DNA of 64,000 nucleotides from Kytococcus schroeteri (lineage in GTDB: Bacteria; Actinomycetota; Actinomycetes; Actinomycetales; Dermatophilaceae). Position numbers and translations under genes: made by a program. The notes below the pieces were generated by a model that ran no database searches, was not told where the DNA came from, and saw only the letters and a list, made by a program, of their open reading frames with translations. Below, in pieces: positions 1-9,981 of this stretch. The DNA lies in assembly GCF_002847825.1 (NCBI RefSeq), contig NZ_PKIZ01000001.1:122861-186860 (forward strand), read 5' to 3'. Numbering within the stretch: the first letter of the stretch is position 1; every line of letters begins with the position of its first letter.

Positions 1-317
1 ATCGAGCCGACCACCGGTCGCAGCGCCAGGCCCGCCACGGAGATCCCCAGCGCCGCCACGATGGCACCGCTCAGCCCCAGCCGGCGGCCAATGGGGACCG
101 CCGCCAGCCCCAGCACGCCGAAGATGAAGGGCGGCAGCGCGGTCAGCACTCCGGCACCGAGCCCGCCCCCGCCGAGGTCGGCGGAGATGTCCGGCAGCAG
201 CGGGCCCAACGAGGTGGCCGCGGGCCGCAGCATGAGCGCCACGGTGGCCACGGCCACGATTGCCACCACCGGACCCACGGGAAGACGGCGCCGGGATCCG
301 ATGGTGGGGGTGCTCAT
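1..317 (-). CDS. MFS transporter, CynX/NimT type (N-terminal part; truncated by window edge)
   Basis: The 105 visible residues begin MSTPTIGSRRRLP, then a membrane helix, the stretch LRPAATSLGPLLPDISADLG and a second helix ending in PIGRRLGLSG. The LRP...GPLLP pattern after helix 1 and the GRRLG loop after helix 2 are typical of the CynX/NimT (cyanate/nitroimidazole) branch of the major facilitator superfamily, so an inner-membrane exporter or importer of a small organic compound is likely. The substrate cannot be told. The start is the ATG at 317; the rest of the gene lies before position 1. It runs in the same direction as the SRPBCC gene just upstream (10-nt gap), so co-transcription is plausible. 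Confidence 0.75.
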   Translation of the reverse strand, partial: MSTPTIGSRRRLPVGPVVAIVAVATVALMLRPAATSLGPLLPDISADLGGGGLGAGVLTALPPFIFGVLGLAAVPIGRRLGLSGAIVAALGISVAGLALRPVVGS

Positions 318-327
318 GGAGCGAACC

Positions 328-810
328 TTAGGAGGCGGCCTCCTCCAGCGATGCCAGCGACTCCGCCAGGTAGTCCACCCCGAAGGCGGGCAGCGGCACC
401 TCCTCGCGGAACCAGTCCGGGGTGTCGGTCCAGTCGTAGGTCAGCGTGACCTCGGTGGCCAACCCGCCGGCCTGGTCCACCGGCTCCAGCTCGTACCGCC
501 AGGTCCACCACGTGTCCTCGGATAGGTGCCCGTCTCGCAGCATCCCCGGCGCCCACGCGATGACGCGCTCGGGCTCCAGCGCGATCACCCGGTTGTGCAT
601 GACGTACGGCTCGCCGTTCTGCGGGAAGGCCATGTTCATGCCGAACACCTGGCCCACGCGCGTCAGGGGCTCGGGCTCGATGGCGTCCCGCACCCAGTTG
701 GTCGGCTCGGTGTCCTGGTGCCGGGCCGGGTCGCTCAGCACGGCCCACACCGCGGCGGCCTCCACGGGCATCCGGCGGGAGGCGGACATCACCTCACGGT
801 CATCGCTCAT
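328..810 (-). CDS. SRPBCC family protein (polyketide cyclase/START-like)
   Basis: This 160-residue protein has the length and layout of the helix-grip SRPBCC fold: an N-terminal strand and helix (VEAAAVWAVLSDPARHQDT), a central RVGQVFGMNM segment, tryptophan-rich strands around WWTWRYELEP and a long C-terminal helix ending ESLASLEEAAS. Members bind a hydrophobic ligand in a deep cavity; many are annotated as polyketide cyclases or START-like proteins, but the ligand here is unknown. I chose the ATG at 810 because the fold starts soon after; a second in-frame ATG lies at 789. The longer open frame upstream runs through the ABC-F gene on the other strand and is not coding. It is divergent from the ABC-F gene and upstream of the MFS gene. 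Confidence 0.8.
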   Translation of the reverse strand: MSDDREVMSASRRMPVEAAAVWAVLSDPARHQDTEPTNWVRDAIEPEPLTRVGQVFGMNMAFPQNGEPYVMHNRVIALEPERVIAWAPGMLRDGHLSEDTWWTWRYELEPVDQAGGLATEVTLTYDWTDTPDWFREEVPLPAFGVDYLAESLASLEEAAS

Positions 811-858
811 GGAGCAACGGTCCCAGACAAACCCGTTGCGGTCCACGCCCACGGCTGT

Positions 859-882
859 CAGGGTGACGCCATGGACTCCTGA
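859..882 (+). promoter_or_regulatory. Putative promoter -10 and three-codon leader ORF (Met-Asp-Ser-stop) ahead of the ABC-F gene
   Basis: CAGGGT at 859-864 ends 6 nt before an ATG at 871, the same geometry seen at many leaderless starts in this window. That ATG opens a minimal reading frame ATG GAC TCC TGA (871-882), 66 nt upstream of the ABC-F start, which has its own GGAAGG ribosome site. A short leader ORF before an antibiotic-protection ABC-F gene is a known layout for ribosome-stalling attenuation. That it works this way here is inference. Confidence 0.35.
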
Positions 883-948
883 GCTGACGCCCTCCCTCGT
901 GACGCGGCATGCGCCCCGCGAGGAACGACGCTGCCCTCGGAAGGCCCC

Positions 949-2642
<1,694 letters not shown>

Positions 2643-2646
<4 letters not shown>

Positions 2647-3734
2647 CGCCCGCCTCCGCCGCCGACCACGCCGACCCGCCGCCGCGGCACCGGCGGGCTC
2701 GACGGGGTGGCCGCCGGGTGCTGGCCACGCTGGCCCGCACCCGGCTGGTCCGAGCGGCCCGCCGCTACCTGCTGGCGCACGGCAACGTGTACGCCGGGGG
2801 TGTGACGCTCTCGGCCATGATCTCGCTGGTGGCCGCGTTGACCCTGGGCGTCACGGTCTTCCGCCTGCTGCTGGGGCGCCACCCACGGCTCATGGACGCC
2901 CTCGTGGGCGCGGTGAACGACAGCTTTCCCGGACTGCTCGGCGACGAGGGACAGTCCGGCCTGGTCTCCACCGGGGACCTGGCCCTCCACGGCGGTCTCA
3001 CCCTGGCCACCCTGGTGACCCTCCCGGTGCTGCTGTGGACGGCCACCAACGCGATGACGGACCTGCGCCTCTCGCTGCGCGCGATGTTCGGTCTGGGCTC
3101 GCTGCCGCTGCACCCCGTGCGGGCCAAGCTCTGGGACCTCGTGGGGATGCTGCTGCTGGGCACCTCCGTGGTGCTCACCGCACTGCTCTCGTGGGGCGCG
3201 ACCTGGGCCACGCGCCAGGCCCTGGACCTGGTGCGGCTGGAGGCCGAGGCCGAGTGGCTCGTGCGCGGGGCCGCGCTCGCGGCGGCCGCCCTGGTGGACG
3301 CGCTCACCATCGGACTGCTCGTGCGGGTGGCGGCCAAGGTGCGCACCCCGTGGCCGCAGCGGTGGCGGGGTGCGCTGCTCGGTGCGCTCGGGTGGGGCGT
3401 GCTGCGCCTGGCCGGCACGTCCGTCATCGGGGCGTGGGACAACCCGCTGGTGGCCTCGTTCGCCGGCCTGGTGACCCTGGTGGTGTGGATCAACCTCGCC
3501 GTGCGGTGGGCCCTGTTCAGCGCGGCGTGGACGGCCGACCCGCCGGCACCCCGCGCGCTGGAGGGCGAGGAGGTGCACGCCGCCGAGGTGCCCAACTACG
3601 TCACCCTGGCCGCCCCGCACACGCTGCTGTGGCCCCACCACCGGGTGACCGGAGCCGTGCTCGCGCCCCGGGACGCGTGGCCGGACCACCGGGCCGGTGC
3701 CCACGCCCCGGGCCACGACCCGACTCCGGGTTGA
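2643..3734 (+). CDS. YihY/BrkB-family inner membrane protein
   Basis: This 363-residue protein starts with a basic cytoplasmic tail (PPRHRRARRGGRR) and then carries about six membrane helices. The conserved YihY/virulence-factor-BrkB segments are recognisable: YLLAHGNVYAGGVTLSAMIS in helix 1, a long extracytoplasmic loop, the ATNAMTDLRLSLRAMFG region, and the final FAGLVTLVVWINLAVRWALF helix. The function of the family is unknown; it is not an RNase. The start is GTG at 2643 in a GTGA overlap with the ABC-F stop, so the two are translationally coupled. The last 60 residues are a polar, His/Pro-rich tail. Regulation presumably follows the ABC-F promoter. Confidence 0.85.
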
Positions 3735-3769
3735 TGAATTTCCCAGCCGTCAGGTCTACCGTCCGGGAC

Positions 3770-4477
3770 ATGCCCCACGACGTGCCGATGACCTCGATCG
3801 ACCTCGTCATGGCCCTGGCCGGTGACGACGTCGAGACCCGCGACCCCGACGAGGTGGCGCGCAGCATCGGGACCCGCCTGTCGGACTTCCGGCTGCGCTA
3901 CAAGTTCGCGCTCGACGAGGTGCTCACCAAGATCGACATCCTGCGCGAGGAGGCCGAGGCCCGCGGGCAGCGCGGCCCCATCGAGCACGTGAAGCACCGG
4001 GTGAAGTCCTTCGACTCCATCCTCCACAAGATGAACCGCTTGGGCACCGGTCCGGACCTGGACGTGGTGGCCCGGGAGATCCGCGACATCGCCGGCGTGC
4101 GCGTGACCTGCCCGTACATCGAGGACACCTTCCGCCTGGCCGAGATGCTCATGGGCCAGCCGGACCTGACGGTGCTGGAGACCAAGGACTACATCTCCCA
4201 CCCCAAGCCCAACGGCTACCGGTCGCTGCACCTCATCGTGAGCGTTCCGGTGTTCCTCTCCGAGGAGACGCTGGAGGTGCCCGTGGAGATCCAGATCCGC
4301 ACCATCGCCATGGACTTCTGGGCCAGCGTGGAGCACGAGATCCGCTACAAGTACGCCGGCGGGCTGCCGCTGGAGGTGGCCGACACCCTGCTGGCCTCGG
4401 CGGCCACCGCGTGGGAGCTGGACCGGCAGATGTCCGGTGTGCGCCAGAGCGTGCGCTCCCTGGCGCCCCCGGCCTGA
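3770..4477 (+). CDS. Small alarmone synthetase, RelA/SpoT-domain GTP pyrophosphokinase family
   Basis: A 235-residue protein with only the (p)ppGpp synthetase domain, lacking the hydrolase, TGS and ACT parts of full-length Rel. Motifs visible in order: RVKSFDSILHKMNR, RDIAGVRVTCPYIEDTFRLA, KDYISHPKPNGYRSLHLIV and VPVEIQIRTIAMDFWASVEHEIRYK, matching the ATP-binding basic patch, the catalytic Asp region, the G-loop and the C-terminal Glu/Gln-rich strand. The expected reaction is transfer of pyrophosphate from ATP to GTP/GDP. I prefer the ATG at 3770 because TACCGT (3757-3762) ends 7 nt before it; an alternative in-frame ATG is at 3734, touching the preceding gene. It is probably an independent transcription unit. 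Confidence 0.88.
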   Translation: MPHDVPMTSIDLVMALAGDDVETRDPDEVARSIGTRLSDFRLRYKFALDEVLTKIDILREEAEARGQRGPIEHVKHRVKSFDSILHKMNRLGTGPDLDVVAREIRDIAGVRVTCPYIEDTFRLAEMLMGQPDLTVLETKDYISHPKPNGYRSLHLIVSVPVFLSEETLEVPVEIQIRTIAMDFWASVEHEIRYKYAGGLPLEVADTLLASAATAWELDRQMSGVRQSVRSLAPPA

Positions 4478-4479
4478 GG

Positions 4480-4510
4480 GCCGGCGCGCCCCGGGGCGGG
4501 GCACGCCGGC
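4480..4510. terminator. Hairpin terminator between convergent genes
   Basis: Arms 4480-4492 and 4498-4510 pair over 13 positions with one mismatch around a 5-nt loop (GCCGGCG... / ...CGCCGGC). It lies right after the alarmone synthetase stop and before the stop of the convergent small gene, so it can serve both. Confidence 0.7.
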
Positions 4511-4516
4511 GCGGGC

Positions 4517-4747
4517 TCAGTCCTCCCGGCGCTCGTCCAGCTCGCGCTCGAGCTGCTCCACCGGGTTCTCCACCCGCGGCGGGTGCAGGATGGCGCGCGA
4601 GACGTTGTGGAACTCGTACCGGGCCAGCAGCTGGGCGGCGTCCTCCACCGGCAGCTCGTAGGCGTTGGCCAGCATGCGCACGTTCTCCGTGTAGAAGGCA
4701 TGCAGCCGGTCCACGCTCTTGATGAACTCGATCTCCTTGGAGGCCAT
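4517..4747 (-). CDS. Conserved hypothetical small protein
   Basis: A 76-residue acidic, helical protein beginning MASKEIEFIKSVDRLHAFYT and ending in ELERELDERRED. It contains no membrane segment, Cys motif or recognised domain; the middle YELPVEDAAQLLARYEFHNV could form a helix-turn-helix-like pair, but that is weak. A good ribosome site (GAAGGGA) sits upstream of the ATG at 4747, which supports it as a real gene. It is divergent from the kinase-phosphatase fusion with a 91-nt shared promoter region. No function can be assigned. Confidence 0.6.
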   Translation of the reverse strand: MASKEIEFIKSVDRLHAFYTENVRMLANAYELPVEDAAQLLARYEFHNVSRAILHPPRVENPVEQLERELDERRED

Positions 4748-4838
4748 GGGGGGTCCCTTCGTCGGCGTGAACTTCAGCGTCCCCATCTTGCCCCACGACG
4801 CGATTCCGCGCACCCAGAATCGCACTAGGCTCCCCGGC

Positions 4839-6689
4839 ATGGACACGTCCCCGCAGCTGGCCGTGGTCGTCAATCCCGTGCACGCCCTGTCCTCTCCCGC
4901 CGTCCGGGCCACGCGCGAGGTGGTGGCCGAACTCGGGTGGCCCGCGCCGCTCGTGCTGTCCACCACCCCCGACTCCCCCGGCGCCGAGCAGGCCCGGGAG
5001 GCGCTCGCAGCCGGGGCCACGCGCGTGGTCGTGGTGGGAGGCGACGGCACGGTGCGGCAGGTGGCCGACGCGCTGGCGGGCACCGAGTGCGTCCTGGGCA
5101 TCGTGCCCACCGGTACCGCCAACCTGGCCGCCCGCAACCTCGGCCTGGCCCAGCTGACCCGCAAGGGCCTGCGCCACGCGGTGACGGCCGCGGTCACCAC
5201 CGCCGGCGACCACATCGACGTCGGGCGCGCCACCTGGCGCGGCACCGAGGGGCTGCAGCGCGGCACCTTCCTGGTGACCGCCGGCATGGGTCACGACGCC
5301 GCGATCATCCAGGACGTGGAGAGTGCCGACAAGGAGCGCCACGGGTGGCGGGCCTACGTGCGCCCGGCCCTGGCGCGGGCCGCCGACCCCGGCTGGCCGG
5401 TCACCGTGGACGGCGAGGAAGGGGAACCGTGGAGCGTGCTGGTCACCAACTCCGGGGCCATCCCGTGGGGGCTCGGCGTCTCCTCGGCCCGCATGGACGA
5501 CGGCCTGCTCCAGGTGGTCGTGGTGGACCCCGACCCGCTCGTGGAGTGGCTCACCGTGGCCCTGGCGGGGGTGCTGCCGCAGGTGCCGCGCCTGCCCGGC
5601 ATCCGCCGGCACTCCACGGCGACCGCCACGCTGCGCCCCGACTCCCCCGCCCCGGCCCACCTCGACGGCGACCCGCTGGGCGAGGTGTGGGAGCTCACCT
5701 GCTCGGTGGAGCCCGCTGCCCTGTGGGTGGCCCGCCCCCACCCGGCGCGCGACTCCAGCCCCGCGCTCGACCCGCACGTGCTCACCAGCGCCACCCCCGC
5801 CGGGGTTGTCGCGGTCATCCGCTCCCTGCGCGAGGGTGGCATCACCCCGGCCGAGCGCGAGGCGGTGACCTCCGCCCTGCTGGCCCTCCAGGGCGAGCAC
5901 TTCCAGGAGGTCAAGTACCTGCTCAACTCCGGCGGCGACGGGCACGACCTGGAGCACTTCGTCTACGACGTGCTCGATGCCGGGCAGCGGCGCCGGGTGC
6001 TCGACCACATCGCTGCCCAGGCGGTGCCGCACGACGAGCTGCGGGTGCTCAGCGACATCGACGACACCTTCAAGGCCAACCTCCACGACCGCCGGTACGA
6101 CCGGGGCACCGTCTACCCGGGCGTGGTGGAACTGCTCGTGGCCCTGGACCGCTCCGACGCCGCGGGCGACGCCTCCCGCCCGGGCGACCTGACCTTCGTC
6201 ACCGCCCGTCCCGCCGGTCCGCGCGACCTGCTGGAGCGCTACTCGGCCAAGGGCTTCACCGGGCTGGGGCTGCCGGCGCACACCATCCTCACCGGGACCG
6301 TCCGCGGGCTCGTGGACCGGGGACGGATGCGCGACGGCAAGGTGCGCAACATGCGCCGCGATGCCGCGCTGTTCCCCGAGTGTCGGCAGGTCTTCCTCGG
6401 CGACTCCGGCCAGGCCGATGCCGAGGTGGCCCTCGAGGTGCGCCGCCGCTGGCCGGATCACCTCACGGCGGCCTTCATCCACTGCGTCACCGAGGTGGAC
6501 GAGGCCACCCGCGAGCGCTGGCGGGCCGCGGGAGTGCACCCCGTGGACGACTGGGCCCAGGCCGCGCGGGTGGCCGGGCAGCTCGGCCTCATCGACACCG
6601 CGGCGGTGCAGCGCGTGGAGGCCGCCGTCGCGGCCGGGGTGCCGGCGCTGGCCGACACCGACGGCACCCGGCCCGTCCCGGCCCGCTGA
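4839..6689 (+). CDS. Fusion of diacylglycerol-kinase-like domain with App1-type (DUF2183) HAD phosphatase
   Basis: This 616-residue protein joins two lipid-enzyme modules. Residues 1-300 are a DAGK/sphingosine-kinase-type catalytic domain: VVVGGDGT (about 66-72) and GIVPTGTANLAARN (about 87-100) form the nucleotide-binding loops, and LDGDPLGEVWELTCS closes the fold. Residues about 370-590 resemble the App1 phosphatidate phosphatase catalytic domain: DIDDT (about 406) supplies the HAD nucleophile, VTARPAG the Thr, and FLGDSGQADAE the metal-binding acid. No signal peptide or membrane helix is seen. One half would make phosphatidate, the other could remove its phosphate. TAGGCT ends 7 nt before the ATG at 4839, deciding this start. 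I am sure of both domains, not of substrates. Confidence 0.85.
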   Translation: MDTSPQLAVVVNPVHALSSPAVRATREVVAELGWPAPLVLSTTPDSPGAEQAREALAAGATRVVVVGGDGTVRQVADALAGTECVLGIVPTGTANLAARNLGLAQLTRKGLRHAVTAAVTTAGDHIDVGRATWRGTEGLQRGTFLVTAGMGHDAAIIQDVESADKERHGWRAYVRPALARAADPGWPVTVDGEEGEPWSVLVTNSGAIPWGLGVSSARMDDGLLQVVVVDPDPLVEWLTVALAGVLPQVPRLPGIRRHSTATATLRPDSPAPAHLDGDPLGEVWELTCSVEPAALWVARPHPARDSSPALDPHVLTSATPAGVVAVIRSLREGGITPAEREAVTSALLALQGEHFQEVKYLLNSGGDGHDLEHFVYDVLDAGQRRRVLDHIAAQAVPHDELRVLSDIDDTFKANLHDRRYDRGTVYPGVVELLVALDRSDAAGDASRPGDLTFVTARPAGPRDLLERYSAKGFTGLGLPAHTILTGTVRGLVDRGRMRDGKVRNMRRDAALFPECRQVFLGDSGQADAEVALEVRRRWPDHLTAAFIHCVTEVDEATRERWRAAGVHPVDDWAQAARVAGQLGLIDTAAVQRVEAAVAAGVPALADTDGTRPVPAR

Positions 6690-6695
6690 GCGGGC

Positions 6696-7940
6696 TCACT
6701 TCTCGAGGCGCTCCAGCCGGTCGAGGATCGCGCGGCCCCGCCCGGAGGTCTCGTCGAGGGCCACCGGGTAGCCGCCACGCAGCGCCACCGGCGTGAACGA
6801 CAGGTCGGTCACGCCCTGGTCGTCCAGTGTGAGGTGCAGGATGGCCGAGTCGGTCTGCTCGGCGCCCTCGGGGTAGCCGTCGAACACGAAGTTGCCCAGC
6901 CCCCAGGCCACCGCCGTGCCGTCCTGCGGGTCCTGCCGGTAGCCCTGGAGCACGTGCGCGTGGTGGCCCAGGACGGCCGTGGCGCCGGCGTCCAGGGCGG
7001 CCTGTGCGATGGCGCGCTGTTCCTCCACGAGGAAGGTCTTGTTCTCCCGCCCGGCGTGCATCACCACGAGCACGTCGTCCACCTGGTCACGGACCGCGGC
7101 CACGTCCTGGGCCACCTGCTCGGGGTGTCCCCAGGCGACGCCGGCGCGCTGGGAGGTGGCCTCCCACTGCTTGTTGGAGAAGAAGATGCGGGCGTTGTCG
7201 GCAGGCACGTCCATGTAGCTGAGCACTGCGATCCGCCGGCCGTTGGCCTCCAGGACCGCTGGCTCGCGGGCGGCCCGGGGGTCGGCGCCGGCCCCCGAGT
7301 GCGGCAGCCCCGCCTGGTCGAGGGCACGGACGGTGGAGAGGATGCCGGGCTCGCCGAAGTCGTAGACGTGGTTGTTGGCCAGGCTCACGTGGTCGAAGCC
7401 GGCGTCCAGCAGCACCTCCGGCGAGGAGGGCGGCGACATGAAGGTGTACCGCTTGTGCTGCCGGTCGCCCTGGTCCCGGGCGGTGCCCAGCGTGGTCTCG
7501 AGGTTGCCCAGCGTGAGGTCGGCGGAGGCCAGCTCGTCGGCGACGCCGGCGAACACCCGGGACCCCCGGCCCGCGGTGATGTCACCGGCCGCCCGGTGGG
7601 CGAGCTTGAGGTCGCCGACGACCGCGAGGTGGACCGGGCCGGCGGCTGGGTCGTCGGGACGCTGCGCGGGCGGCACCACGGCACCCTCCGGGGCGGGGTC
7701 GGAGGAGGGCGAGGGCTCGGAGGAGCTGGGGGCCGACGGGTCGGCGGAGGCCGCGGTGGACGGGGAGTCCGACGGCTCGGACGACGCGGACTCCCCCGGC
7801 GAGCCGGTCACGGGCGAGGAGGCGGTGGTCGCGGTGGAGCCGGTGGACGGGTCCTGCCCGGACTGCTCGGCACACCCACCCACGACGATCGACGTGGTGG
7901 CGGCAGCGGTCAGGGCGAGGGTACGGCGCGGGGAGATCAC
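6696..7940 (-). CDS. CapA-family lipoprotein (poly-gamma-glutamate capsule PgsA/CapA-like metallophosphatase fold)
   Basis: A 414-residue protein with an N-terminal lipoprotein signal ending VVGGC (Cys about 23), a low-complexity Ser/Pro/Asp spacer to about residue 85, then the CapA domain: AVVGDLKLAHR, LGNLETTLG, SLANNHVYDFGEPG, VLVVMHAGRE and VLGHHAHVLQG. These are the metal-binding blocks of the calcineurin-like CapA/PgsA fold. It should be tethered outside the membrane by lipid. No pgsBC genes are nearby, so capsule synthesis is not implied; many CapA proteins are stand-alone. TAGGGT ends 7 nt before the GTG at 7940, fixing the start over another GTG at 7949. It is divergent from the permease gene. 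Confidence 0.85.
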   Translation of the reverse strand: MISPRRTLALTAAATTSIVVGGCAEQSGQDPSTGSTATTASSPVTGSPGESASSEPSDSPSTAASADPSAPSSSEPSPSSDPAPEGAVVPPAQRPDDPAAGPVHLAVVGDLKLAHRAAGDITAGRGSRVFAGVADELASADLTLGNLETTLGTARDQGDRQHKRYTFMSPPSSPEVLLDAGFDHVSLANNHVYDFGEPGILSTVRALDQAGLPHSGAGADPRAAREPAVLEANGRRIAVLSYMDVPADNARIFFSNKQWEATSQRAGVAWGHPEQVAQDVAAVRDQVDDVLVVMHAGRENKTFLVEEQRAIAQAALDAGATAVLGHHAHVLQGYRQDPQDGTAVAWGLGNFVFDGYPEGAEQTDSAILHLTLDDQGVTDLSFTPVALRGGYPVALDETSGRGRAILDRLERLEK

Positions 7941-8025
7941 GCCCGGCACCCTAGGGGGTAGCACTGTCAGTCGGCTGTCACGCCCCGCCGCGGTCCGGGT
8001 GCCTGCAGGCTGCCACCGTGACACC

Positions 8026-9408
8026 ATGGCGCGCGTGAATCGACTGACACACCTGCGCAGGTGGGAACCCAAGGGTCTGGAGGCCCTGCGGGTCCGCAAT
8101 GACGATGCCCGACGCGCACCGGATCGCGACCCCGACTCCGTGGGCGACCGCAGCGAGGTCATCGCCCGGGGGTTCCGCTCCACGGCGGCGTTCGCGGGCC
8201 GCCTCCTGCTCGTCATGGCGGCGCTGGGGGCCGTGCTGTGGCTCGTGGGCAAGCTCTGGGTGGGCGTCCTGCCCCTGCTGCTGGCCCTCATCCTGGCCTC
8301 GGTGCTCCAGCCGGTGGCCCGGCTGCTGCGCTCCTTCATGCCCAACGGTCTGGCGGCCCTGACCACGGTGCTCGGGGCGCTGGTGCTGCTGCTGGCGGTC
8401 CTCTCGGCCATCATCCCCTCGATGGTGGACCAGAGCGGCCAGCTGGCCGAGCGCACCGTCACCGGCATCGAGCAGGTGCAGGACTGGGCCTCCCGGCCGC
8501 CGCTGAACATCCAGGACCAGCAGGTCAACAAGGCGATCGACCAGCTGACCACCAAGATCCAGGACGCCAGCGGTGAGATCGGCAAGGGTGTCTTCAGCGG
8601 CGTCGCGGCCGTCGGGTCGGCCTTCGTGACGGCCCTGATGACCCTGGTGCTCACCTTCTTCTTCGTCCGCGACGGCGACCGCTTCCTGCCGTGGGTGAGC
8701 CACCTCTCGGGACGCGCCGCGGCCCCGCACATCACCGCCCTGGGCACCCGCCTGTGGAGCACCCTCAGCGGCTACGTGCGCAGCCAGGCCATCATCTCGG
8801 CGGTCGACGCCACCCTCATCGGCATCGGCCTGGTGGTGCTCGGCGTGCCGATGTGGGGTGCCCTGGCCATCCTCACCTTCCTCGGTGGCTTCGTGCCCAT
8901 CGTGGGTGCCGTCACGATCGGTACGTTGAGCGTGCTCGTGGCGCTGGTCTCCGTGGGCCTCACCAAGGCGCTCATCCTGCTGGGCATCGTGCTCTTCGTG
9001 CAGAACGTGGAGGGCAACATCCTGCAGCCGATCGTGCAGGGCAAGGCCATGCAGCTGCACGAGGGCATCGTGCTGCTCTCGGTGGCCGTGGGTGGCTCCA
9101 TGTGGGGCATCCCCGGCGCCTTCCTGGCCGTCCCGGTGGCCGCGAGCGTGGTGGTGGTGCTGCGCTACCTCAACGAGCAGGTGGACCTGCGCTCCATGGA
9201 CGACCCGGAGACCCGCGCCCGCCGGCAGGACCTGCTGGAGGACGAGGAGACCCGCCGGGAGCAGGAGGAGTCCCGCGAACCGACCGCTGTGGTGCCGGTC
9301 TGCGTCGACTCCGACGGCCAGCCGCTGGACCCGCAGCCGGGTCCCGACGGTCCCCGCGACCGCGGCAGCGGAGCCACCGTGGAGGGGCTGGACCCCGAGC
9401 GCGGCTGA
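8026..9408 (+). CDS. AI-2E family (PF01594) membrane permease
   Basis: The 460-residue protein has a basic N-terminal tail of about 55 residues, then eight or so membrane helices with the AI-2E transporter signature: LVGKLWVGVLPLLLALILAS, the long central amphipathic loop, LTFFFVRDGDRF, FLGGFVPIVGAVTIGTLSV and the highly conserved VLFVQNVEGNILQPIVQGKA. The C-terminal 70 residues are charged and probably cytoplasmic. Family members export autoinducer-2 or act as Na+/H+ antiporters; which applies is not visible. I chose the ATG at 8026; a GTG at 8035 is a possible alternative. A strong bidirectional terminator follows. Confidence 0.9.
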   Translation: MARVNRLTHLRRWEPKGLEALRVRNDDARRAPDRDPDSVGDRSEVIARGFRSTAAFAGRLLLVMAALGAVLWLVGKLWVGVLPLLLALILASVLQPVARLLRSFMPNGLAALTTVLGALVLLLAVLSAIIPSMVDQSGQLAERTVTGIEQVQDWASRPPLNIQDQQVNKAIDQLTTKIQDASGEIGKGVFSGVAAVGSAFVTALMTLVLTFFFVRDGDRFLPWVSHLSGRAAAPHITALGTRLWSTLSGYVRSQAIISAVDATLIGIGLVVLGVPMWGALAILTFLGGFVPIVGAVTIGTLSVLVALVSVGLTKALILLGIVLFVQNVEGNILQPIVQGKAMQLHEGIVLLSVAVGGSMWGIPGAFLAVPVAASVVVVLRYLNEQVDLRSMDDPETRARRQDLLEDEETRREQEESREPTAVVPVCVDSDGQPLDPQPGPDGPRDRGSGATVEGLDPERG

Positions 9409-9426
9409 GGCCGCAGCGGGTCCTGA

Positions 9427-9479
9427 CACGACGGAGCCCCACGCGCCGGAGGGGGGATGGTGCGTGGGGCTCCGTCGTG
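9427..9479. terminator. Strong bidirectional hairpin terminator
   Basis: A perfect 18-bp stem (9427-9444 with 9462-9479; arm CACGACGGAGCCCCACGC) lies 18 nt after the permease stop and before the stop of convergent rbpA. The stem can extend a few pairs inward with wobble. Confidence 0.85.
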
Positions 9480-9519
9480 CGTGCCGGCCGAGGGGGTCGG
9501 CACGCGGCTCGGGGGATCG

Positions 9520-9870
9520 TCAGCTGGCCTTCTTGGTCACGCCGCGACGGTCGCGCAGGTACTGCAGGCGCTCCTCGAGGAGCTCCTCGAGCTCCGGGAT
9601 GGAACGGCGCTCCAGGAGCATGTCCCAGTGGGTGCGCACCGGCTTGGTGGGCTTGCGCTCCGGCTCCGGGCCGTTCTCGAGCTTGGCCTCCTTGCCGCAG
9701 CGGCACTCCCACAGGGCGGGGAGTTCGGCCTCCACGGAGAAGGGCAGCTCGGTGACGTGGCCCTCGGGGCAGTTGTAGCGCACCAGCTGTCGCTCGCTGA
9801 AGGTGACGTTCTCGTCGCTCTCCATCGACAGGGCGGACAGGTTGGTGCCACGCAGGGAACGCTCGGCCAT
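9520..9870 (-). CDS. rbpA: RNA polymerase-binding protein RbpA
   Basis: The 116-residue sequence begins MAERSLRGTNLSALSMESDENV, matches RbpA through the zinc-like/beta-barrel core (RYNCPEGHVTELPFSVEAELPA and CRCGKEA), and ends with the sigma-interaction helix region (PVRTHWDMLLERRSIPELEELLEERL). RbpA is an actinobacterial protein that binds RNA polymerase and group I/II sigma factors and stabilises the open complex. Start is the ATG at 9870 with CAGGAG upstream; the longer frame adds unrelated leader sequence. A sigma-R-like promoter motif lies about 110-140 nt upstream (9982-10008). Convergent with the AI-2E permease. Confidence 0.95.
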   Translation of the reverse strand: MAERSLRGTNLSALSMESDENVTFSERQLVRYNCPEGHVTELPFSVEAELPALWECRCGKEAKLENGPEPERKPTKPVRTHWDMLLERRSIPELEELLEERLQYLRDRRGVTKKAS

Positions 9871-9981
9871 GCTTGTACTCCTGATGCCCCGGCGAGGGGG
9901 CGGACGCTGGGTGACTGGTGGTCCGTCGGTGGGCGTCGGCGCGGTCTCGTGACGCGCGACGGCCCGTGCCACGCACAGGTG

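Noticed and set aside
6696..7940. Poly-gamma-glutamate capsule locus
   Set aside because: Only the CapA-like lipoprotein is present; no PgsB/C genes adjoin, so capsule synthesis is not supported.
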